Positions 22,041 through 31,731 of a stretch of 64,000 nt of DNA are shown piece by piece. The DNA is from Tupaia tana. Its lineage: Eukaryota; Chordata; Mammalia; Scandentia; Tupaiidae. The notes under the pieces were generated by a model. It was given only the letters and a program-made list of their open reading frames with translations, had not been told where the DNA came from and did not search any database. The stretch spans positions 70,110,949 through 70,174,948 of the forward strand of contig JAKSZU010000009.1 in assembly GCA_026018925.1 (NCBI GenBank), read 5' to 3'. Position 1 is the first letter of the stretch. Each line of letters opens with the position of its first letter. The translations under genes were made by a program, and so were the position numbers.

Positions 22041-23310
22041 CCCATTCAGCCAGTCTGTGACACTTGATTGGATAATTTAATCCATTAATGTTCAATATTA
22101 TTATTGATATTTCTGGACATGTTCCTATCATTAAGTGAGCCATTTTCTTGATTGGTTTTTGTTCTCATATATCTGTCCCTCTGACATTTTACTTTTCCTG
22201 GTACAGCACTTCCTTCAGAACCTCTTGAAGAGTTAGTCTGGAGTTGATCAATTCTTTAGGATTTTGTTTATCTAAGAATGTTTTTATCTATTTTTTTTAT
22301 ATGAAGGATAATACTGCCAGGTATGGTATTCTTGGCTTAAATTGTTTTTCATTTAACACTTTGACTATATTTTCCCATTCTTTTCTTCCCTGCACTGTTT
22401 CTGATGAAAGGTCCAATGTTAGCTTGGTGGGATAACCTTTGTAAGTAAGTTCATATTTCCCTCTTACTAATTTCAGTATCTTGTCATTTTCTGTGGTTTT
22501 GGCCAATCTACCTTGATGTGCCTTGGAGAGGATATTCTTGGGTTGATTCTATTTGGGGTCTTATGTATTTCTTGGGTCTAGATATCTGAATGCCTCTGTA
22601 AGTTTGGAAAGTTTTCTCCCAGGATTTCATGAAATAAATGATCAATGCCTTTATTATTTTCTTCCTCTTCTGGGATATCAATTATCTGGATGTTTGGGCC
22701 CTTGATGGTATCCAGTATTATCCTTATTTTTCTTTGTTGTTTTCTCAGTATTTTTGATAATTTTTTCTAAGTTAGTGGTTTTGTCTTCTACATTCGAGAT
22801 TTGATCTTCTGTGTGATCTAATCTACTTTTAATACTTTTGAGGGAAGTTTTAATTTCCTGTACACATTCTTTATCTCTAGCATTTCCATTTGATTTTTTT
22901 CAACAGTGTCTATTTCTTCTTTCAAATTGTGAAAGAACTTCCTCATCTCCTGGACCTCGTTGTCTCTTTTCTCTTGCATCTCATTTAGTTTGATCACTTC
23001 AAATACTCTGAATTGTTTATCTGACAGTTCAACGACTTCCAATATGTTGCCTGAGGGTGATGAGGAATTGATGTTTTTCCTTAGGAGAGAGACATTTTCT
23101 TGTTTGCTCATATTTCTTGTGCCTCTGTGATGGTTCCTAGTCATTCAGTGATCTATACATTCCTTCCTAAATCATTCAAGGTATCTCGAAGTGTTCAAAG
23201 GTGTGCAGAAGTAAGAAACTGGTATTCTCTTTTGCTCTGCCTCCCTGTTGCTCACCAAAACCCTGCACTGTTGTCACTGGTCCTGGGTAACCCAAAATCC
23301 TCCCTGTTTC

Positions 23311-23493
23311 TTTTTTTTTAAGATTTATTTATTTTTAATTTTATTTAGTATTTTTTTTTTAATTTTGACCAGATTCACACAGACAGGAAGAGAGAAGGAA
23401 AGTGAAAAACCAAGCCACCAGGTTCAGAACTCAAACTCTGGTAGGTCATGTGGGAGTGTCCAGTGCCTAAACCACCATTGCACCTGCTGCCCC
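23311..23493 (-). mobile_element. Short-type SINE in L1 5'UTR
   Basis: AT-rich tail, 'ttgaccagattcacacag', purine stretch, B-box complement 'actcaaactctgg', head complement 'gcacctgctgcccc'. Duplication atcctccctgttt (23297-23309) / atccttcctgttt (23494-23506). Confidence 0.85.
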
Positions 23494-23612
23494 AATCCTT
23501 CCTGTTTGTAGAGAGCAGGGGCACCTGAAACTGAGCTACTGAGCTTCAACTCAGCAACAAAGAAGTGATCTCGCGATATATAAAATATGGAAATCCTGAT
23601 AATACAAAGGCG

Positions 23613-23890
23613 AGTAGGGGAGGGGATTAACTACAGGTCCCAGGTGGCAATCCTCTTTCCAGCAAGATCCTTCACTGGAACCAGTGACTGGATGAGTAAG
23701 GGAGGGACAGAAGGTATTTTCAAGGTCCCAACACACAAACCTAAGATTCCCAAGGTGAGTAGGGGAGGGGATCAGCCACGAGTCCCAGCCATAACCCTGC
23801 TGCCTCAGGCAGCCTGCCTCCTGCATGACCCTTCCAGGAACAAGTGTCCGGATAGGTCAGGGACAGGCACAAGTTCCTCTCCAAAATCGG
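23613..23890 (-). repeat. Two diverged tandem monomers in an L1 5'UTR
   Basis: 'agtaggggaggggatta' (23613) and 'agtaggggaggggatca' (23758) begin two units about 145 bp apart. Later parts of each unit also align (tccaggaa, ccggataggtcagg against ctggatgagtaaggg). This resembles the monomeric L1 promoters known from mouse. Confidence 0.7.
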
Positions 23891-24200
23891 AAGATTTATG
23901 GAAACAAATGATAATAAGTACACAAGCTTCCATAATCTATGAGACACAGCAAAAGCAATAATAGGAGGGAAATTCATAGCAATTAGTGTACATAAGAAAA
24001 AGATGGAAATGTAGCAAATAGACAACCTAACATCATCCCTCCAGGAACTGGAAAAACAACAACAAAAAATTCAAAAAACTGCCAGGAGAAGAGAAATTAT
24101 AAAGATTTGAGCACAAATAAATAAAATACAAAATAAATGAACTATACAGAAAATAAATGAAAGCAAAAGCTAGTTCTTTGACAAGATTAACAAGATTGAT

Positions 24201-24474
24201 GGGACCAGCAGTTAGCGTAATGGCTACGTTGCTGGACTCCCACGTAGTCGACCGCAGTTCGCGTCCCGGACCCGGTGGCTTAAAACTCACGCCGGGCGCG
24301 TGTGCGTGCGTGCCCAAGATCCCAAGAGGAGAATGGAGGAGAAGGGATTGTGGTGTGGCCATCCCCTCTGGGGGGTGATTTCTCGCTTTCTGTCTCTCTG
24401 TCTGTCTCTGTCTGTCTGGCGAGCGCACGGGCCCTGTGGCAAAAACCTCTCCCAGAAAAAAAAGAAAAAAAAAA
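24201..24474 (+). mobile_element. SINE in L1, intermediate subfamily
   Basis: B box ggttcgcgtcc-type with the longer 'cttaaaactc' spacer but without the TCTCTATGT tail marker. Duplication gattaacaagattga at 24185-24199 and 24475-24489, perfect over 15 bp. Confidence 0.93.
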
Positions 24475-24817
24475 GATTAACAAGATTGAAACACCATTAG
24501 CTAGACTAATGAACAGAAAGAAAGAATAAAACCAGATAAATCAAATACATAATGAAACAGGCAATATTACAACAGACAAATACAAACATGAAATATCATT
24601 TGAGGATACTATGAACGACTATATGTCAACAAACGAGAAAATGAAGGAGATTGACAAAATTCTGGATGCATATAATCTACCATGATCAGAAAACCTGAGT
24701 AGACCCCTAACCAGTCATGAGATCAGATCAATAATAAATAACTTCCCAACAAAGAAAAGCCTAGGTTCTAATGGCAATACTTCGGAATTGTACAAAACTT
24801 TAAAAAATAGTTAACCA

Positions 24818-25077
24818 GGACCAGCAGTTGGCATAATGACTATGTCGCAGAACTTCCATATAGTTGACTGTGGTTTGAGTCCCAGACCTGGTTGCTTAAA
24901 CTCACGCCAGGTGCATGTGTGTGCATTCCCATGATCCTGAGTGGAGAATGGAGAAGGGATTGCAGTGTGGCCATCCCCCTGGGAGATGATTTCTCGCTTT
25001 CTGTCTCTCTGTCTCTCTCTGTCTTTTCAGCAAGTGTACACGTACTATAGTAAAAACCTCTAAAACAAAACAAAACA
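24818..25077 (+). mobile_element. SINE in L1
   Basis: Head 'ggaccagcagttggcataatg', decayed B box ggtttgagtcc, tail ending (CAAAA)n. Duplication agttaacca (about 24809 and 25078). Confidence 0.88.
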
Positions 25078-27349
25078 AGTTAACCACATTCTTCTCAAAT
25101 TGTTTCTAAAGATTCCGAAGGAACTCTTCCAAATGTATTTTATGAACTTTCATCATCCTCATTCCCAAAACAGATAAGATGACAAAAAAGGAAGACTACA
25201 GACCAATATCTCTGGTGAACATAGATGAAAAAAATGCTCAACATGATACTTGCAAATAATATGTAACAACATATAAAAATATTATTAATCATGATCAAGT
25301 AGGCTTTATTCCAGTGATGCAAGGGTAGTTCAACATATATGCAAGACCTTCAACATAATACACCATATTAACAGAAGGAAAGAAAAAAACATGATCATTT
25401 CAATCAATGCAGAGAAAGCACTCAACAAAATACAATATGCCTTCATGATTAAGACTCTTAGCAAAATTGGCATAAAAGGGTAACTTGTCAAAACAGTAAA
25501 AGCCATATATGAAAAACCCATAATTAACATTACACCAATGGGGAAACACCAAAAGCTTTTTCACTAAACACTGATACAAGACAAAGCTGCCCACTTAACT
25601 CATTTTCAATATAGTACTGGAAATTCTAGCCAATGTAATCAGAGAAAAGAATATAAAAGACATTCAAAAAGGGAAAGAATAGGTGAAAATATTCTTATTT
25701 CCAGATGACATGGTGGTATACATAGGAGACTCACTGGTATCCATGAAAAAACTTCTTGAAGTAATAAATGAGTGGCAGAATACAAAATCAACATACAAAA
25801 ATCTATAGCATTTCTATATACAAACAACAACCTGACTGAGGTAGAATGGAAGAAAGGAATCCCTTTTACCATAGCCACAAAATGTATAAGATACCTAGGG
25901 ATAAACCTAGACAAGGAATTCAAAGACTTTACAAGGAAAACTAAGACAATCTTTTAAAAAATACAGAAAAGGACATAAAAAAGTGAAAGGATATCCCATA
26001 TTCCTGAATTGGAAGAATTTATACAATCAAAATGGCAATTCTCCCCAAATTAATCTACATATTTAATGCAACTCAATCAAAATATCAGAGACATTCTTCA
26101 CAGATCTAGAAAAGACAATCATAGAATTCATCTGGAATCATAAAAGATCCAATATTTCCAAAGCAATCTTGAGCAAAAAGAGTGGCATGGGTGGCATATT
26201 ACTCCCTGACCCCAAAATATATTATAAAGCTGTGATAATCAAAGAGAATTTTATTGGTACAGAAACAGACAGGTGGACCAATGGAATAGAATAGAGACCC
26301 CAGAAATAAACCCGAAAACATAAAGTCAGCTTTTTCTGACCAAGAATACCAGTCAGTCAAGTTGGAAAAGAAAATCCTCTTTAGCAAATGGTGCTGGAAA
26401 ACTTGGTATCAAATTGTAGAAAGATAAAACTGGATCTTTATCTTTCCCTATTAACAAAAATCAAATTGAAATGCATCAAAGCTGACAGAAGATCTCAAAC
26501 CATAAAACTACAGGTGAAAAACACTGGGGGAACTCTGGGAGACATCCAAGTAGGCAAAGACTTCTTAAGTAAGACCCCCAAAGCACAGGCAATAATCCCA
26601 AAAATAGACAAGTGGGATTACATCGGATTAAGAAGTTTGTGCACAGCAAAAGATACAGTTAATACAGTCTAAAGCAACAATCCTCAGAATGGGAGAATAT
26701 TTTTGTAAACTATACATCAGATAAGGGATTGATAACCAGAAAACACAGGGAACTCAAGCTACTTACCCCCCCCACCCCCTAAAAAAATTAACCCAATTAA
26801 AAAATGGAAAAATGTGTTAAACAACTCTCAAAGGAAGACATAAGAATAGCCAAAAAGCATATGAAGAAATGCTCAACATCCCTCATCATAAGGGAGATGA
26901 ATATTAAAACCACAATGTGATACCAACTAACCTCTGTCAAAATGGCAAAGATTAAAATACAAAAAGCGGTTATTTATAGTTTTTGTTTATCTCACTAGGG
27001 ATGAATATTCATACATTTCCCAAAGAAAGATTAATGTGCTTGAATATGGGATGCTGCTGCATAAACCACTGAGGATTTTATCCTCAAATACTAAAAATTC
27101 CAAAATACATCTGATTTTAAGGATTTTTTATATGGCTTTATTTATGGGGAAGACAAAATAAACACTGGAACCCATGAATGCATTACCAGGAAAAGTAGAA
27201 TTAAGATTGCAGATGAATTGAGATTGAAGATCAGTTGACCTTGAGATGGCAAGATTATTCCAAATTAAGTAGGTGGTTCTTATAAGTGGAGATAGAAATC
27301 AGAAGACAGAGAACCAGAGAGATGGCAGTGTGAGAAAGACTCAGCCCAG

Positions 27350-27584
27350 GGACCAGCAGTTAGCGTAATGGCTATGTCGCTGGACTCCCACGTAGTCGAC
27401 CGCGGTTCGTGTCCCGGACCCGGTGACTTAAAACTCATGCCGGGCGCGTGTGCATGCGTGCCTAAGATCCCGAGAGGAGAATGGAGGAGAAGGGATTGCA
27501 GCGTGACCACCCCCCCGGTGGGTGATTTCTTGCTTTCTGTCTCTATGTTTCTCTCTGTCTGTCTGGCGAGTGCACACGCCCAAT

Positions 27585-27642
<58 letters not shown>

Positions 27643-27658
27643 CTCAAAAAAAAAAAAA
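27350..27658 (+). mobile_element. SINE, derived subfamily, with expanded A-run
   Basis: Carries all four derived markers (B box ggttcgtgtcc from CpG decay of GCG, 'cttaaaactc', 'gtgacca', 'tctctatgt'). Duplication aaagactcagccca / aaagactcaaccca. The CAAAAACCTC motif near its 3' end has expanded to 52 A at 27588-27639. Confidence 0.92.
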
Positions 27659-27696
27659 AGACTCAACCCAACACTGTTGTTAAAAATGGAAGAAGA

Positions 27697-27916
27697 AACC
27701 AGCAGATGGCGTAGTGGTTACATTGCTGGGCTCACACACAGCCTACCGTGGTTCAAGCACTGTATGCCCACAATCCCCAGAGGAGATTGGAGGAGAAGGG
27801 ATTGCAGCATGGCTATCCCTGATGGGAGGTGACCTCTCACTTTCTGTCTCTCTCTGTCTCTCTGTCTCTGAGGAGCACATGTGCCCTATAGCAAAAGTCT
27901 TTCTAAAAAAAAAAAA
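27697..27916 (+). mobile_element. SINE with internal deletion
   Basis: Head 'accagcagatggcgtagtgg', then a jump from the B-box region to 'gcccacaatccccagagg', missing about 35 bp. Duplication aatggaagaag / aatggaggaag. Confidence 0.85.
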
Positions 27917-28473
27917 AACAATGGAGGAAGAGAGTCATAAACTAATGAACGTAGGTAGCCCCTGAAGGTGGTGAAGGCTTCATCCCAAGTGAAATAAACA
28001 GAAACTATAAATAACCTCATGTCAGTCGAGGTCAGGTTTTGACACCAGAAGAGTTCAGTTCAGGTCAGAATTTTGCTAGTAAAAACGTGGGTTTTAAATT
28101 TTGTGGATTACAAAATTTAGTGTGTGTATGCATGAACTAAAGTTGTAAATATGCAATAATCTATTAATACTCATCCTAGCTTTCTAAATACTTCTTATTC
28201 TTAATCTTTGGTGACCTTTCCTAAATTTGAAATTCATATTCCTCAAAACTTAAATGTTGGTCCAGCAGAAACTTAAATTCTACCATTTTTGAACTTTTAA
28301 AAAATGGAATTATAATGTATATACTGTTTTATTTTTGGCTTATTTGCCTTAATATTATTTTGTGTAAGATATCTCTATATTGTTGCATGTAACTTTTTTT
28401 TCATTCTTATTGCTTTATATAGTTTTTCATTTCGCAAATACATCATAGTGTATTTATCTATTCTAATGTGGAA

Positions 28474-28797
28474 ACTTGTGTCCTCATTGTCATTGGCTTC
28501 CACGAATCTTTTTTTTAAATTTTATTTATTCATTCATTTATTTTAATTTGACCAGAGTCAGATAGAGAGAGAGAGGGAACGTGAGAAAGCAAACCACCAG
28601 GTTCGGGACTCAAACCGTGGTCAGCCATGTGGAAGTGTCCAGCGCCTTAGCCACCATGCCACCTGCTGGTCCCAAGTTTCCATGAATCTTTTTATTTCGG
28701 TCTTTATTTCTTCGGTAATAGTGGAGTCATTCAGGAGTAGGTTATTTAGTTTCCATGTTTTTAGATATTTTTGAGGATTTCTCTATTCTAATGTGGA
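28474..28797 (-). mobile_element. Internal L1 endonuclease-region fragment with flanking direct repeats
   Basis: About 150 bp of minus-strand L1 endonuclease region (compare 33245-33370), itself containing a SINE. The flanks are ctattctaatgtggaa at 28458-28473 and 28782-28797. It lacks an L1 3' end and any poly(A), so ordinary retrotransposition is not an obvious explanation. Confidence 0.6.
28512..28676 (-). mobile_element. Short-type SINE
   Basis: Tail 'tttatttattcattcattta', 'tttgaccagagtcagatag', purine stretch, B-box complement 'actcaaaccgtgg', head complement 'gccacctgctggtccc'. Duplication ttccacgaatctttt / ttccatgaatctttt. Confidence 0.88.
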
Positions 28798-29590
28798 ATG
28801 ATATTTGAGTTATTTCCATTTGGGGGCTATAAAAATTAGTGTTGCTATGAAAAAATATACAAAAAGTGATCAGTGTTGACTAGGTTGTGGTGAAAGAGGA
28901 ACTGTCTTACATTATTGATGGGAATGTCACTTGGTTCAGCCACTGTGGAAAATAATATGGACATTCCTCAAAGACCTACGAATATGATCCAGCAATTCCA
29001 TTTCTGGATAACTACTCAAAGGGCAAGAGAATCCTCATTAGGAAAAGCTTTTGCATATCAATGTCTATTGCAGGATTATTCAAATTGCCAAGATATGGAA
29101 CCAACACAAATATCCATGAATCGATGAAGGGATTGAAATAGTGTGGCACATATACTCTTTGGAATAGTATTCAGCCATAAAAAAACAATAAGACCATGGC
29201 ATTTGATAGAAAGTGGTCGAATATGGAAGATTTATTGCTGAGTGAAGCAAGCCAGGCTATGAAAGAGAGACATTGTATGTCTCCACTTAATATACACCAA
29301 CCGTCCACACTTTATGTTAGAGACTGAAAAATTAGAGGACATAAAAACATTGAAAATAGTTATGGACACTGGATACAGTGTGGAAGGAGGGTGGGAGAGT
29401 ATAGGGATGGAAATCAGGGAGAAAAAGGCAAAACATTTGTGGACACAGAAATGGTTTATTACCTCTTGATGATAATGTGTATAGTATTCTCAACTGTACT
29501 GGTCTGAGGTGTATTTCATATTGGATTAATTCTCTTCACAAGCTAAATGACATATAGTAATCAAATGTTTAGAAAAATACTAATAAAATA

Positions 29591-29956
29591 AAATGAAAAA
29601 ATGATTATTTCTTTTATTTGCTCTAGTTCGTTTGGGAGTATTTACAAAGTGTTTTTAACATTTTATCTATTTACTTTTTCACAAACACAAAATTCAAGCT
29701 CTGGAAGTCTTAGGTCTCAAATGAGTGTAGGTTAAATTTTGTCTTTGATTATGTTTACCCATAGCATATGTTCATGCACAGCAATGTTGTGATTTTTGAT
29801 TGCTTTACAGATTCTAAGTAAAAATTTTGGTGTGAAAATCTTTACCCACAAATACAAGTAGTTATTTCTGCAATCCTTAAATATTCTTTCAGGGCTCTAT
29901 TCGTTAGTCAATGATAATGTTATCATTACTGGCCTATGACAAATCTTCCTCCCTTC
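29591..29956. other. Unassigned sequence
   Basis: AT-rich, no gene or recognised repeat. Confidence 0.5.
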
Positions 29957-29970
29957 AAAATATTTTTAGT

Positions 29971-30210
29971 GATGGGCCAGCAGGTGGCATGGAAGCTAAA
30001 GCAACTGGGTCTCACATGGCCAGCTGCACTTCAAGACCTAGACTTGGCAGCTTGAAACTCACAGAAGAGATGCCCAAATCCAAAGAGGAGAAGAGATGAG
30101 GAGGGATTGCTTTTTAGCCCTACCCCATGTGGGTGATTTCTCATGTTCTCTCTCTTACCCACTCTCTGGAGAGTGCACTTGCCCTTTAGCAAACTAAAGA
30201 GCAAAACAAA
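29971..30210 (+). mobile_element. tRNA-derived SINE, old copy
   Basis: Head 'ggccagcaggtggcatgg', body 'gatgcccaaatccaaagagg', 'gggtgatttctcatg', tail '(CAAAA)n'. Flanked by caaaatatt on both sides. Confidence 0.8.
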
Positions 30211-30218
30211 ACAAAATA

Positions 30219-30353
30219 TTACTGGTAATCAGAGTTTACACACTGACAAAAATGTCATTTAAGCAATGCTGTATGCCACTGAAATGTGCAGCAAATGTGA
30301 AACCCACTTTATACAATAATACATACATCATATAAATTTATAACATACACACA

Positions 30354-30389
<36 letters not shown>

Positions 30390-30694
30390 TTATAGATAAT
30401 GACTTTGTGAAGTTTATGGAAAAATGGTTAAAGTATGAGTTTATTTTGGTGCAGAACTTTGAAATCTGTGCATAATTTATCATATTAATTCCCATAAGCT
30501 TTCTTCTTTTTTTTAAACTTATAAGAATGGAAAAGATTATTAATAGGAGATATACATAATAAGTTGTCAGAAAAGGCAAGATGCATTTTTTTCATAGAAA
30601 AACACATCATAACTTTAAAAATAATTAAATATATTTAATTACTATATTTTAAATGCAATATATATATTATATTTTATTTTCAAAAATAAATTTA
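30219..30694. other. Unassigned AT-rich sequence with (AT)n
   Basis: Holds a 28-bp (AT)n tract at 30359-30386. No gene recognised. Confidence 0.55.
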
Positions 30695-31483
30695 AATTTT
30701 TTTCTAATTTTATACACTTAATAACAATATCACTTAACTTGTAAATTGAATTTATGCAATATGAATACACCTCACACCAGTCCAGTTTAGGATACCATAT
30801 ATGTTATCATCAACAGATTACAATCCATTTCTGTGTCCCATAAATATCTTGCCTCGCTATCTTAATGTCTTTGCTCACACTCTCCCCTTTTTCCATCCTC
30901 TTCTCGCACTGTCTCCAGTTTCCATAACCATTTTCCATGCTTCTATATCCTCTAATCTTTTAGTTCCATCTATTCAATGAAAACAGTCCATATAAACTAA
31001 GTGGAGACATACACATACTTGTGCTTTGGGGGTCTTATTTAAGAAGTCTTAGCCCAGAGTTTCCTCAGTGTTTTCCAGCAATAGTTCTATAGTTAGAGGT
31101 CTTAGGTTTAGATCTTTGATCCACTTTGAGTTGATTTTTGTTAATGGTGAAAGATGGAAGTCCAGATTCATCTTTCTGCAGGTGGATACCCAGGTTTTCC
31201 AGCACCATTTGCTAAAGAGATTTTCTTTTCCCACGTGATTAATTGGTACCCTTCATCAAAAATCAGTTGGCATAGATTTTGAGATTTATTTCTCAGGTGT
31301 CTATTCTGTTCTATCGGTCCACATGTCTGGTTTGGCGCCAATACCATGCTGTTTTGATTAGCACAACTTTGTAATCATATTTTGGGGTCAGGGAGTGAGA
31401 TGCCTCCTACTCCACTCTTCTTGCATAGAATTGTTTTGGCAATACAGGGTCTTTTATGATTCCAGACAAATTCTATAATTGTC

Positions 31484-31731
31484 TTTTTTTTTTTTTTTTG
31501 AGAGGATTTTGCTGTGGGGCGTGTACGCTCGCCAGAGAGACAGAAAGTGAGAAATCACCCCCCAGGGAGGATGGCCACACCACAATCCCTTCTCCTCCAT
31601 TCTCCTCTTGGGATCTTGGGCATGCACGCACATGAACCCGGAGTGAGTTTAAGCTACTGGGTCTGGGACTTGAACCACGGTGAACTATATAGGAGTCCAG
31701 CGACATAGCCATTACGCCAACTGCTGGTCCC
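31484..31731 (-). mobile_element. SINE inside L1
   Basis: Complete reverse copy with shortened TCT tail. Duplication taattgtcttttttt before (31476-31490) and after (31735-31750). Confidence 0.92.

Larger units (their letters stand above)
19108..23892 (-). mobile_element. L1, ORF2 middle back to 5'UTR, 3' end missing
   Basis: On the minus strand the order is 5'UTR (23892-23110), ORF1 from MSKQENVSLL near 23111 to the C-terminal KGYPTKLTLDLSSETVQGRKEW (22450-22380), the endonuclease, then the RT with FADD preserved near 19800, ending at 'gcaaatggtgctgg' (19108). The last ~1.4 kb and 3'UTR are absent, which is unusual because L1s normally keep their 3' end. Two SINEs and a (TTTTG)n tract interrupt it. 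It lies between two plus-strand L1 parts. Confidence 0.85.
27150..28000 (+). mobile_element. MLT1-type (MaLR) LTR, interrupted by two SINEs
   Basis: Matches the remembered MLT1 body: 'gaattaagattgcagatga', 'ttcttataagtggagatag', 'agagagatggcagtgtgag', 'aaagactcagccca', then after the SINEs 'aatggaggaag'. Typical position and order for this old eutherian LTR. Non-coding. Confidence 0.7.
26966..28851. other. 1.9-kb non-L1 segment inside an L1
   Basis: Both ends meet the L1 text 'atacaaaaag', suggesting insertion with a 10-13 bp duplication. The segment holds about 185 bp of unassigned DNA, an MLT1-type LTR with two SINEs, about 300 bp unassigned, and an old minus L1. A short A-run (gaaaaaa, 28850) precedes the right duplication. 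Confidence 0.6.
28295..28851 (-). mobile_element. Old L1 3' end (L1M-type)
   Basis: Reverse L1 ORF2 C-terminus: 'gttgcatgtaactttttttt', 'tatttatctattctaatgtgg', 'tttgagttatttccatttggg', 'gtgttgctatg'. Interrupted at 28474-28797. Confidence 0.6.
23893..29590 (+). mobile_element. L1, ORF2 linker to 3'UTR, split by a 1.9-kb insert
   Basis: Part one (23893-26965) runs from the endonuclease-RT linker through RT, where the catalytic motif reads FPDD (alanine to proline) near 25700, to 'aaaatacaaaaag'. Part two (28852-29590) resumes at 'atacaaaaagtgat' and runs through the C-terminal region to the 3'UTR end near 29560-29590. The two parts abut at one L1 position. Stops and frameshifts are common. 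The upstream half of the element is absent and a minus-strand L1 sits in its place. Confidence 0.85.
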
